Positions 1 through 10,479 of a DNA stretch of 15,711 bases are shown here, one piece after another; the stretch's first letter is position 1; each line of letters opens with the position of its first letter. The notes beneath the pieces were generated by a model. The model was given only the letters and a program-made list of their open reading frames with translations. It was not told where the DNA came from and made no database searches. The stretch is from Acephala macrosclerotiorum (taxonomy: Eukaryota; Ascomycota; Leotiomycetes; Helotiales; Mollisiaceae): NCBI GenBank assembly GCA_014904845.1, contig MU119850.1, forward strand, positions 1 through 15,711, written 5' to 3'. Both the position numbers and the translations under genes were made by a program.

Positions 1-2439
1 TTTTTTTTTTTTTTTTTTTTCGTATTTTACAATAAATACTTTTTATTATTATTTTTTAATTATACGAATTCGAATAAATTTTTCAAATTTCAAATATTTA
101 AATAAATTATAAATTATTTACAATAAAAATAATAAAAAACGACAATATAAAAAAAATATATATATTTTTTAATAAAAAATAAAACGTAAATAAAAATAAA
201 ATATTCGAATAATTATAAATTATTTATAAGAAAATAAATATTTTAAATTAAATATAATATTATAAAAAAAAAAATATGATATAAAATATAATAAATAATT
301 CGCGATTTTAAATAATAATAAAAAAAATCGATTTTTATAAAATTTTTATTTTAATAATAAAATTAATAAACTATAAAATTATTTTTATTTTTATTATTAT
401 TTATAATTAAAAAATTAATCAAATAAATATAAAAAAAAAAAAATTTATAAAAAAATTAATATTAAAATTTATATCGATTTATTTACTCAATATAGTATTT
501 TAAAAATTATTAAACTAAATAAAATTTTATATAATCTCAAATAATTATTTCGTATATAATATAATTTTTTTATTAATTTTTTTTTAAAACAAAATTTTAA
601 ATTTTTTAATATTAATATTTTTATTTTCTATTAAAAAAATACGATTATTACTATTTATATTAACGATTTTTTTATTACTAATAATTTACAAAAAAATATT
701 AATACTATTAAAAAAAATTTAATTTTTATTTTTATATATTCGATTTCAATTTATATTATTTCTATTTAAATTTAAAAATTATTTAAAATTATTTTTATTG
801 TTTTTTTTTATTTTTTACAAATAATTTATTTTCGAAAAATTCTCGAAAATAATAATATATCGATTTATTTTACGATCAATATTTTAATAAAATCAATACT
901 TTATTTAATTTTGATTAAAAGAGACTATTGGGTTTCTTTTTTTTTTAATAAATATATTAATTTATTATCGATTTTTATATATATATTATACTTAATACAC
1001 GATTCGATTTTATTTATATTGTTTTAATCATTAATTAATTCGTTTCGAATTCGATTAAAATATATATAAAAATAATAAAAAAAAATCTTTTAATATATTT
1101 AAAATATATTTAATATAAATTTAGTTTTTTAAAAATCAATTTAATTACTTGAAAATTATATCGATTTTAATTAAATTAATAATCGTAATATTAAACAATT
1201 AATATTCGATTACGTTTTTAATATAAAATCAATAATTATTAATTAATTTATTAAATATTAATTTACGATCTTTTTTTTATTTTATAAAATCGAATATATT
1301 AAACAAATAAATACAATTAAAAAAACTATTTAATTTTAAAATTTCTTTAAATAAATCAATTTTAGCGATTTAAATACAAATATTATTATTATCTATAAAA
1401 ATAATTAAAATATTATCGTATTTACAAAAAATCTTTAATTTTATATTTAAACGAAATATATCGATATTTAATATTATTAATAAATTCTATAAATAAAATA
1501 AAAAACGATATATATTTAATCGAAAATTTTAATTTTTTTAAAAATAAATTTTTTATATTATTTGATTTTCGTTTATTGTTTTTTTTTTTTTTTAATATTA
1601 AAACTTTTTTTAAAATAAAAATATTTAATAAAATATTTAATTTCAATATAATATAATTTTTTATAATAATTATAAAAATTTCGAATACTTAATAAACGAT
1701 TATTAATTATAAAAACGATTTTAATTTTAATAATAAACAAATTTTATTATTATTTTTTATTGAATACTTTTTAAATTATTATATTTTATTCGATTATAAA
1801 ATTATCGAACGTTTAAATAAAATTATAAATCTATTAAAATATCGTAATAAAAATTTTATATATAAATTTAATATTTAAAAAAATCGTAAAATCAATTAAA
1901 CGAATATAAAAATTACTATTTTATAAAAAAATTTTAATTCGTTATTAATTTAAAAAAAAATTGATTCGAAAAATCGATAATATTTTTATATTTAATTAAA
2001 ATAAAAATATAAAAACGCGTAATAAAATCGATTAATTTTCTTGTTTCAATAAATTATTTTAAATCAAAAATATTTAATATTTAATAAATTCAATTAAAAT
2101 TCTTTATTTTTTTTTTAATTATTGTATTTATATCAATTTTTGATAGTGAAATAATTTTAATATTATTTTTTTTTTAAATAAGCATTTTTTTTATTATATA
2201 TTACTTTAAATAAAAACTATTTATCGTATTTTTTTTTATAGACGAACTTTTTTATATCGATTATATCGTTTTTGAATTTAAATTTCGTGGCGAAATACGA
2301 TTTAAATAATTATTATATAATGTAATTAAAATTGTTTATAGTAAAAAATTTATCGATTTTACAATAAAAATTAATTTAATTTTTTTCGTTTTTAAAAATT
2401 AAAATAAAATTAAAAAAAAAACTTTTTATAAATATTTTA
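1..2439. other. Strongly degraded AT-rich stretch without recognisable genes
   Basis: I find no partner for this stretch among the other modules and no recognisable gene. It lies directly upstream of module B in the + orientation, so it could be the decayed interior of the element that ends in B and L, but that is only inference from position. Two short patches keep more complex sequence: around 918-940, with a run of G-containing codons, and around 2270-2340, with the motif TTTCGTGGCGAAATACG. Neither yields a readable protein domain. A 74-codon open stretch on the - strand (1422-1646) starts at TTG, lacks ATG and is about what chance would give. Confidence 0.6.
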
Positions 2440-3666
2440 ATTTTTTTTAATTATTATTTAAAATCGAATATAATAATATGAATCGCGTATATTAATAAAC
2501 GTGATTTTAATTTAAAAAATAAAATATAATATTAAATTTTTTTTTAGAATTTATTATAAATATAAAATAAAAACGTCAATAAAAATTTTTTAATTATTTA
2601 AAAATTTTTTTTTAAATCGATTTACAATTAATTGAATTCGTTTTTTTATTAATAGTAATAAATTCTACGAAAAAAAAAAATTTAAAATTAAAAAAATTCG
2701 ATTAACGAATAATTAAAAATCACGAATAATTATTTCGACGTTTAAAAATAGTTTATATATTATAAAATCGAAAATATTCGTAGAATTTAAAAAAAATATA
2801 TAATTTTTTTTAAAAATCGATATTTGTAAACGAAAAAATATTATTATTACTATTTATAATTAATATTAAATTGTAAATTTTATTGAAAATATTAATAAAA
2901 ATATCAAACGTATTTTAAATAATATTTTTAAAATAATAAAATTATTAATTAAAATTTTATTAAAAAAAACGATATTAAAATTACGATTATTCGAATTAAA
3001 AATTTTTTTTTTTTATAAAAAATATAATCGAAAAATATAGTATATAGTACTTTATCGATTTTATATTTTTTTTATTTATTTCGTTTTTTTTATTTAATTT
3101 ATTTAATTCGTTTAATTCGTTTAATTCGTTCGAATTTTTGATATTTTTTTTAATTTGAATTAAAATTCGTTTATAATTATTTTTAGCGTTTCGTATTATA
3201 TATAGAAGAAAAAAATTTAATTATTGTAATAGTATTTATAAAAATATTCTCGATTAATATAATCGAATATTACTATTAAAATTTAAAAAACTTTTTTCAA
3301 TTAATAAAAAAACGCGATAAAAAATAAATAAAAACGAAAAAAAAATTATTTAAAATTTAAATAATAATTTTTTTTTATTAAGAAACATTTTAAAATAAAA
3401 ATAAAAAGAATTTAACTTGAAATTCGATCGAATTATTTGATCGATAAAAAAATTTTTTTTGTGAAATAAAATTGAAATAATTTAAATTAAAACGTGTTTA
3501 CGATTTGTTTCAATTTTAGAAAATCTATTAACGTCGAGTTTTTTTTTTTTAATCTAGAGTTTAATAGATGTTCGAAAGCGTTTTAAACTTAGAAAAAAAG
3601 AAGAATAGATTTGTCTGAGAAAAAAACAAATTTATTTGAAGATTGAAAGAGTTTATATTCGTAGAA
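2440..3666 (+). repeat. Module B, left copy
   Basis: This stretch aligns with the reverse complement of 8464-9677. Matching anchors include the CGATTTTA segment (2461 with 9656), the purine patch and nine-base repeats near 3100 (with about 8970-9000), and the palindromic ATATTCGATTATATTAATCG at 8823-8842 (with about 3250-3272). The sum of paired coordinates stays at 12117-12130, so the copies are collinear with few indels. Differences are mainly C/T and G/A, which points to independent RIP. The first kilobase is heavily degraded. From about 3500 the sequence keeps far more G and C, and it runs straight into the first L unit. No coding frame is recognisable. It could be part of a long terminal repeat or the 3' end of a retroelement. 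Confidence 0.8.
3102..3128 (+). repeat. Nine-base tandem repeat, three exact units
   Basis: The unit TTTAATTCG occurs three times in a row, and looser copies (TTTAATTTA-like) precede it from about 3088. The inverted partner near 8960-9000 shows the same nine-base period with different C/T states. The short repeat was therefore already in module B before the two copies were mutated. Confidence 0.8.
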
Positions 3667-4231
3667 TAGAAAAAGCATTCGAATTATTTTGAAATGCTAA
3701 AAGTAACGTAAGACTCAGACTTAAAATAGACAAGAAAAGACTACACATAGGACTATAGCGAAAACACACATGTTCTAGATTGCTTCGAGAAATGGTTCTC
3801 GAGCGTTTGAAGTTGTCTGAACTGCTGAAGTATTCTATGTCCTTTTAGACTTCTCAAAGAAAATGAGAATCCAAGGAGTAGTCGTTTTCTGTTTGAATTT
3901 GATTAGTTATACTTATAGTAAGTAGATAGGATTTAGTTGGTTTGGATTTCATGTGAAATCAGTTGAAGAGAATCAATTGAAGTAGTCGAGAGTTCGAAGA
4001 ATGGAGATAGAAGTGAGAGGAAAAGGAAATGGATAATAAAGAGTGAGTAGAACTTCGAACTATAAAAAATGAGTAGTTGAATAAATGATTCTCAAATGGA
4101 TGAGCAGTCCCGTGCAGAATCCGGGCTTATAACCTGTTAGAAAGTATAAGATAAGCATTCTTTGTTAATAATATGTGAAAGGAGCGAAGTTTTTTTATAT
4201 ACAAGAGAAGTGGAAAGAGTCTCATTTTGAC
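3500..4231 (+). other. Less mutated, G-rich island within the repeats
   Basis: This island covers the last part of module B and the first L unit. It keeps words such as CAGTCCCGTGCAG and CCGGGC that are lost in the other copies. Strand bias is strong: 3961-4020 contains 21 G but only 3 C. This fits decay mostly by C-to-T on the + strand with little or no change on the other, so this copy escaped full RIP or was mutated in fewer cycles. It is the best guide to the ancestral sequence of module L. A short frame from the ATG at 3792 runs 18 codons before a TAG and is not convincing as a gene. Confidence 0.7.
3667..4231 (+). repeat. Module L, unit 1 (least degraded copy)
   Basis: This is a 565-base unit followed immediately by a second copy at a constant offset of 565: ATTCGAATT at 3677 and 4242, and the end motif TTTTGAC finishing at 4231 and 4796. 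An inverted third copy lies at about 7898-8463, and the tail recurs near 12299-12430. It has small inverted repeats: CGAGAA/TTCTCG at 3786-3801, TTCTCA/TGAGAA at 3851-3869 and CCCG/CGGG at 4109-4125. TATA-like words are at 4127-4132 and 4195-4201. The end TTTTGACA and the TATA-like tail resemble a retrotransposon LTR, but no TG start is seen where the unit begins, so LTR identity is unproven. Confidence 0.75.
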
Positions 4232-4796
4232 AAAAAAAAGTATTCGAATTATTTTAAAATATTAAAAATAATATAAAATTTAAACTTGAAATAAACCAAA
4301 AAAAACTACAAATAAAATTATAATAAATATATATATATTTTAAGTTATTTCGAGAAATAGTTTTCGAGTATTTGAAATTGTTTGAATTATCGAAGTATTT
4401 TATGTTTTTTTGAAATTTTAAAAAAAAAAAAAAATTTAAAAAATAGTCATTTTTTATTTGAATTTGATTAATTATATTTATAGTAAATAAATAAGATTTA
4501 ATTGATTTGAATTTTATGTGAAATCAATTGAAAAGAATCAATTAAAGCAATTGAAAGTTCGAAGAATAAAAATAAAGATGAGAAAAAAAAAAATAAATAA
4601 TAAAAAGTAAAGAGAATTTCGAATTGTAAGAAATAAGTAATTGAATAAGTGATTTTCAAATAAATAAATAGTCTCGTACGAAATTTAAGTTTATAATCTA
4701 TTAAAAAATATAAAATAAATATTTTTTATTAATTATATATAAGAAAAGCGAAGTTTTTTTATATATAAAAAAAGTAGAAAAAGTTTCATTTTTGAC
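4232..4796 (+). repeat. Module L, unit 2 (degraded tandem copy)
   Basis: This aligns end to end with the preceding unit. Nearly all differences are C in unit 1 against T here, or G against A. One example is the GCAGAATCCGGGCTTATAACC region of unit 1 (4114-4134), which reads as an AT-rich GAAATTTAAGTTTATAATC here. The hairpin CGAGAAATAGTTTTCG is still visible near 4351. It has therefore been mutated on both strands, while its tandem neighbour has not. It is followed directly by module A. Confidence 0.85.
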
Positions 4797-4803
4797 AAAA
4801 AAT

Positions 4804-5111
4804 AGTAAATTAATTGAATTTATTATTAAATTTTTTTTTAATTTATTTTACAAATTATAAAAAATTTTTAAATATACGAATTTACTTTTTCAAATTAATA
4901 ATAAATTAATCGATTTTAATCTTATTATAGTATTTTATGAAATTTATTTTATTATTCATTTTTTATATAATTTAAAATCGATATTTAATATTTTTATTAT
5001 TATTTTTTTTTTAAATTAATAATTTATTAATCGAAATCGAAAAATTTACAATTAATTTTAATTCGATAATTTTAAAAAATTTTATCGAAAAAATTCGATA
5101 AAATATATTTA
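4804..5111 (+). repeat. Module A, left copy
   Basis: This aligns to the reverse complement of 9676-9982. Anchors are TAAATTAATT (4806 with 9980) and AAATATATTTA (5101-5111 with 9676-9686); the sum of coordinates is 14786-14787, so there are almost no indels. Here it lies after the L pair. In the right-hand copy it lies before module B, so module order differs between the two sites. No coding content is recognisable. Confidence 0.8.
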
Positions 5112-5565
5112 TAAATAATTTTAAATCGATATTCGTAATTTATAAAAATAGTAATTTTTATTTTTACGATTTAATCGATTTTTATAATTACTATAAAAAG
5201 TCGTATTATACGAAAATTAAATATTAAATTAAATTTTTTTATTTTAAAAAAAAATTTAATAAAAAATAAATAATAAATAAAAAATAAATCGATAATAATA
5301 ATAATTTTTATAAATAAAATTAATTTTTTAATTTTTTAAAAATTTTATAATCAAATTTTTTTTATAATAAATACAAATACAAATATAATTAATTACAATA
5401 TTATTTATTTAATTATTGATATCGAATTAAAAAAATTTCAATACTCGAATAAATTCGAAATTTAGAATATAATTTTCTATTTTTTAAATTATATACTATA
5501 AAAAATTTTTCTCGAAATTCAAATTATAATTAATAATTTTACTCGAATTTTTATTTTTTTCTCTT
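5112..5565. other. AT-rich joint between modules A and D
   Basis: This stretch sits where the homology with 9676-9982 and with 13360-15693 has ended. Read on the - strand it continues module D, but its counterpart on the + strand would lie past the window's end. I see no gene, hairpin or repeat in it. Confidence 0.5.
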
Positions 5566-7897
5566 AATAAAATAAATCGTTTATAATTATTTTTTTATCG
5601 CCGATAAAATCGATTATTAAATTTTTAAATTTCTTAAATCGAAAATACGTTTTTAATTTTTTTACGAAATTAAAATTTATTTTATTATAATTATCGATTA
5701 ATTCGTTTTTAATTAAATATTATATAAATTTAATATATTTTTTATTATTTTTTTGAAATTTTTTTAAAACGATTAAATTATCGATATTAATTATATTAAT
5801 TATATTATTAAAATTAAAAATTATTTTAAAAATTTAAAAAAAAATTATTTTAAATAATATAATAAAATTAACGATTTTATTAAATTTAAAAATAAAAAAT
5901 TTATTATTATTTTAATTTTAAATTTTAATAGTGTATTAATTATTTTAATTTTTATAAACGTTAAATATTATTTATTTATAAAATTATTTAATTTAATTTC
6001 GATTTTACAATTATTTCGAAAAAACTATAAAACTTTAATAATTTGAAATTCTATTTTATAAAAAGTAAATTTTTATACGATTAATATTATTACTAAAAAC
6101 GATTTTTAATTCTTTAATCGAATTATTATATAATTTTTTTATATTATAAAAATTATTAATATTATCGTATTAATTTCTTTTTTTAATTTTGAATTAATAC
6201 GATCAAATTTTCTTTAATTACTATTTATAAAATTAAATTATTATTAATTTTTTTTTAATACAATTTAATTTTTATTAAAAATCTTTATTTTATTAAAATT
6301 ATTAATTTTTTTTATTTTTTTTTTATTGAAATCTTATATTTATATTATTTTTATATTATCGTATAAATAAACTTTAAACGATTTTTTTTCTTTTTTTTAC
6401 TTCGTTTAATATCGATTATTTTTTTTTATTTCAAAGTATACTTTTTTCACTATTAATCGTTAATGTTTTTTTTAAAACGTTTTAAATTGTTTTAAGTTTT
6501 AAAAATATATTAAATTAAAATAAATAAATTTTTTTAATACAAATAATTTAAATACATCGAAAAATAAAATTTTAATCAATTAATAAAAATAATAAATAAT
6601 ATTAACTTCGAATATATCGATAAATTTAATAAATATAATTTCGTCGTTTATAAAATATATTTAATTTAAAAAAAAAAAAAAATCTTATAATTATAAAATT
6701 AAATTAAATTAAATTTTTATAAAATTTATTTATTTTAATATTATTAAATTCATTTTTATAATCGATTTTAAAAACTTTTAATTTATTATAATTTTTATAT
6801 ATAATAAAATTAAATTCGTTGTTATTTATTATATTAAAATTAAAAAATAAATTATTAATTATTTTATTTATTTTAAAAAATATTTTAAACGTTGAAATTT
6901 GTAATATATTATTCGTTGTTTTTATAATAATAATAAAAAAAAGTATATTATTAATAAATTTTAAAAAATTTCATTAAAAAATAATATTATATAAAAAATT
7001 ATTAAATTATATATTTTTAAAATAAATAATTCAATTAAATATTTCGAGTAAATTATTTAATATATTATAATATTTATTTTAAAAAAAATCGATTTCGATT
7101 TCAAGTATTAATTAAAAGCGATTTAATATACTATATATATTTATATTTATAAATTTTATTTTATTTTCAATTCGATTATTATTTTTTATAAAGCGTTTTA
7201 TAATAGTTTTTTTTTATTACGATTATATAAAAAATTTCGATTCGATTATTTATTATAATAATTTAAAAAAATAAAAATAAAAATTACAAAATAAAATAAT
7301 TTAAAATAATTTAAATTTATCGAATTTTTAAATTAAATAATAAAATTACGTAAAATGTTATAATTAAAATTATTAAATAAATCTAATAAAAAAAATTTAT
7401 AAAAAAATAATAAAAAAAAAATTTTTATTATAAATTTTTTTTTCGATTTTAAAAAATTTATTATTTATTAAAAAACGTTTTTTTATACTATTTAAAATAG
7501 TAATTTTTATATCGATTTTTTTCTTTAATTCGATATTTAAATTTAAACGAAAATATTTTATAGTAAAAAACTTTTTTATAATCGAAATTTTTTTTTTATT
7601 TTCAATTTTTTTATTACTCAATAATATTATATTATTTAATCGTTTAATCGCAAAATTAATAATAGTAATTAAATTTTTTTTTTTAATAATTATATTTTTA
7701 AAATTCAATCGTAAATTATAATTCGATATTCGTTTCAATTCAAATAATTAAAATTAAAATTTTAAATTTTTTATTTTTTCGAATTTTTTTTCAATTTATA
7801 ATAAACGATTTATTTTATTTTTAAATTTTTAATTATTTTATTATCGATTTAATTATTTTTTTAAGTTTAATAAAAACGTTTTCTAATTAAATTAATT
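5566..7897 (-). mobile_element. Module D, - strand copy (degraded element interior)
   Basis: This copy is collinear with 13360-15693 on the + strand over about 2.3 kb. Coordinate sums at three anchors are 21257 (13361 with 7896), 21259 (13451 with 7808) and 21259 (15682 with 5577), so there is almost no net length change. The two copies carry different sets of surviving C and G, so RIP hit them separately. On the - strand it follows the inverted L copy directly, which is where the interior of an LTR element would start. It contains a stop-free stretch at 7397-7738. No reverse transcriptase, integrase or protease motif is readable, so the element family remains unknown. Confidence 0.65.
7397..7738 (-). 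pseudogene. Stop-free remnant in module D, possible decayed coding frame
   Basis: There are 113 codons without a stop in very AT-rich sequence. The nominal start is TTG (7736-7738) and the frame has no ATG, so this is not an intact gene. The partner copy of module D keeps the same frame open at 13551-13721, and the one length difference inside the matched part is three bases, which preserves the frame. The predicted peptide is rich in Lys, Ile, Asn and Phe, as expected after G-to-A and C-to-T decay. A position just after the L copy would suit the first protein of a retroelement. I cannot see a zinc knuckle or another diagnostic motif. Confidence 0.35.
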
Positions 7898-8463
7898 GTT
7901 AAAATAAAACTCTTTTTATTTTTTTTATATATAAAAAAACTTTATTTTTTTTATATATTAATAATAACAAAAAATAAATACTTATTTTTATATTTTTTAA
8001 CAAATTATAAACTCGGATTTCGCACGAGATTGTTTATTTATTTAAGAATTATTTATTCAATTATTTATTTTTTACAATTCGAAATTCTATTTATTTATTA
8101 TTATTTTTTTTATTTTTTTTTATTTTTTATTCTTCAAATTCTCAATTATTTTAATTGATTTTTTTAATTGATTTCACATAAAATTTAAACTAATTAAATT
8201 CTATTTATTTACTATAAATATAATTAATTAAATTTAAATTAAAAACAATTATTTTTTGAATTTTTATTTTCTTTGAGAAATTTAAAAAAATATAAAATAT
8301 TTCAATAATTTAAACAATTTTAAATACTTAAAAACTATTTCTCGAAACAATTCAAAATATATATATTCTTATTATAATTCTATTTATAGTTTTTTTTTGT
8401 TTATTTCAAGTTTAAATTTTACGTTATTTTTAATATTTCAAAATAATTCGAATATTTTTCTCA
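7898..8463 (-). repeat. Module L, inverted degraded copy
   Basis: The reverse complement matches the L units along their full length. Anchors are AATTCGAATA at 8445-8454 against CATTCGAATT at 3676-3685, and the end motif at 7898 against 4231; the sum is 12129-12130. It keeps GTGCGAAATCCGAGTTTATAA-like sequence near 8008-8030, intermediate between the two left units. It joins module B on one side and module D on the other, as expected for one unit of an element rather than a tandem pair. Confidence 0.85.
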
Positions 8464-9677
8464 TTTTATAAATATAAACTTTTTTGATTTTTAAACAAAA
8501 TTGTTTTTTTTTAAATAAATTTATTCTTTTTTTATTTAAATTTAAAACGTTTTTAAACGTTTATTGAATTTTAAATCTTCAAAAAAAATTCGATATTAAA
8601 ATATTTTTTAAAATTAAAATAAATTGTAAATACATTTTAATTCAAATTATTTTAATTTTATTTTACAAAAAAAAAAATTTATTAATCAAATAATTCGATT
8701 GAGTTTCAAATTAAAAATTTTTTATTTTTATTTTAAAATGCTTTTTAATATAAAATTTTTTTTATTTATTTTTTATTATATTTTTTTATTAATTAAATTT
8801 TTTTTTTAAATTTTAATAATAATATTCGATTATATTAATCGAAAAATATTTTTATAAATATTATTACAATAATTAAATATATTTTTTTTACGTGCAATAT
8901 AAAACGCTAAAAACGATCATAAACGAGTTTTGATTTAAATTAAAAAAAATATTAAAAGTTCGAATAAATTAAGTAAATTAAATAAACTAAATAAAAGCGA
9001 AATAAATAAAAAGAATATAAAATCGATAAAATATTGTATTTTATATTTTTCAATCGTATTTCTTGTAAAAAAAATATTTTTTTAATTCGAGTAATTGTAA
9101 TTTTAATATTATTTTATATAATAAAATTTTAATCAATAGTTTTATTATTTTGAAAATATTATTCAAAATACGTTTAATATTTTTATTAATATTTTTAATA
9201 AAATTTACAATTTAATATTAATTACAAATAGTAACAATAATATTTTTTTTTATTTGTAAACGCCGATTTTTAAAAGAATTACATTTTTTTTTTAAATTTT
9301 ATAAATATTTTCAATTTTATAATATATAAACTATTTATAAATATTTTCAATTTTATAATATATAAACTATTTTTAAATATTGACATAATTATTCGCGATT
9401 TTTAATTATTCGTTGATTGAATTTTTTTATTTTTAAATTTTTTTTTTTATGAAATTTATTATTATCAATAGAAAAATAAATTCAATTAATTGTAAATCGA
9501 TTTAAAAATTTTTTTTAAATAATCGAAAAAATTTTATTGACGTTTTTAATTTGTATATATAATAAATTTTAAAAAAAAAATTTAATATTATATTTTATTT
9601 CTCAAATTAAAATTTCGTTTATTAATATATACAATTTATATTATTATATTCGATTTTAAATAATAATTAAAAAAATA
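8464..9677 (-). repeat. Module B, inverted right copy
   Basis: This is the reverse-complement partner of 2440-3666, heavily degraded throughout. It has lost the purine-rich words that survive at 3540-3666 in the left copy. It differs from the left copy by one clear length change: a 36-base direct duplication at 9300-9371. It runs on into module A at about 9677 with no gap. Confidence 0.8.
9300..9371 (+). repeat. Perfect 36-base tandem duplication
   Basis: Two identical 36-base units (9300-9335 and 9336-9371) lie head to tail. They begin TATAAATATTTTC and end ATATATAAACTATT. The matching place in the left B copy (around 2745-2790) has a single unit. Both units already have the AT-rich, degraded sequence with no differences, so the duplication is probably younger than the RIP damage. 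Confidence 0.9.
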
Positions 9678-9982
9678 AATATATTTTATCGAATTTTTTC
9701 AATAAAAACTTTTGAAATTATTAAATTGAAATTAATTGTAGATTTTTCGATTTTAATTAATAAATTATTGATTTAAAAAATAATAATAATAAAAATATCG
9801 AATATTTATTTTAAATCGTACAAAAAACGAATAATAAAATAAATTTCACAAAACGTTATAACGAGATTAAAATCGATCAATTTATTATTAACTCGAAAAA
9901 ATAAATTCGTATATTTAAAAATATTTTTACAATTTGCGAAATAAATCGAAAAAAATTTGATAATAAATTTAATTAATTTATT
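9676..9982 (-). repeat. Module A, inverted right copy
   Basis: This is the reverse-complement partner of 4804-5111, with nearly identical length. It keeps several C and G that the left copy lost (for example ACAAAACGTTATAACGAG near 9848) and has lost others. It borders the less mutated segment that starts just after 10000. Confidence 0.8.
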
Positions 9983-10184
9983 ATTTTTTTCGATTTAATC
10001 AATTTGTAAAATATTTATTATAATATAAATTCGAGTACAACTTTTAATTTTATTCAAATTCAAGTAATTGCATTTGCTTTGAATTATTATATAAACACGA
10101 AATTGCTTTTTTTATTAAAGAAAAAATAATTTATTATAAACTACCTTTAAAATATTGTAATTTTTAATTTTTTTAATGTATGTA

Positions 10185-10232
10185 ATTCGTTAAATCTTCG
10201 TAGTACTATTCGTTAAATCTGGGATAAGTACT
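10185..10232 (+). repeat. Paired direct repeats at the edge of the preserved segment
   Basis: ATTCGTTAAATCT occurs at 10185-10197 and again at 10208-10220, 23 bases apart. The palindrome AGTACT occurs at 10202-10207 and 10227-10232, 25 bases apart. Both pairs interleave as a duplicated block of about 24 bases with small changes. It lies just inside the boundary where base composition recovers. Function is unknown; it could be a binding-site pair, a terminal-repeat feature or a simple local duplication. Confidence 0.7.
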
Positions 10233-10479
10233 AAATAATAAAGCTTGAAAGTTTGTTGTAAAGTAAAAATCAAATTATTTATTGTTAAAATTTCAATTAT
10301 TCGACGATCGAAATCAAATTAATCAAATTTATTATTCTCGAGTTGAGAGATGATATTAAGAGTTAAATTGAATAATTTTTCTTCGATTATTGTTTAGACT
10401 TATAAAGATTTTGAGAGTATTGAGATGATTTTAGATAGAGAAGATAGATGAGACAGTGGATTAAATTGTTTTACACGGT

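Noticed and set aside
1422..1646. 74-codon - strand open frame
   Set aside because: It starts at TTG, has no ATG, consists of Lys/Ile/Asn/Phe runs, and is about the length expected by chance in this amount of sequence. No homologous copy supports it.
2270..2340. A chromodomain or integrase end of a Gypsy element
   Set aside because: A few codons around TTTCGTGGCGAAATACG look less decayed, but no conserved residue pattern could be followed.
3786..4125. Small hairpins in L unit 1 as transcription terminators or a structured RNA
   Set aside because: Stems are only four to six base pairs, and the CCCG/CGGG pair is lost in the degraded copies. Nothing shows that they are functional.
7397..7738. 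A retroviral-type zinc knuckle near the C-terminus of the module D frame (FFKIEKKIY resembling a CFxCGKxGH motif)
   Set aside because: The Phe codons TTT and the ATC codon cannot arise from Cys codons by C-to-T or G-to-A change, so the resemblance is not supported.
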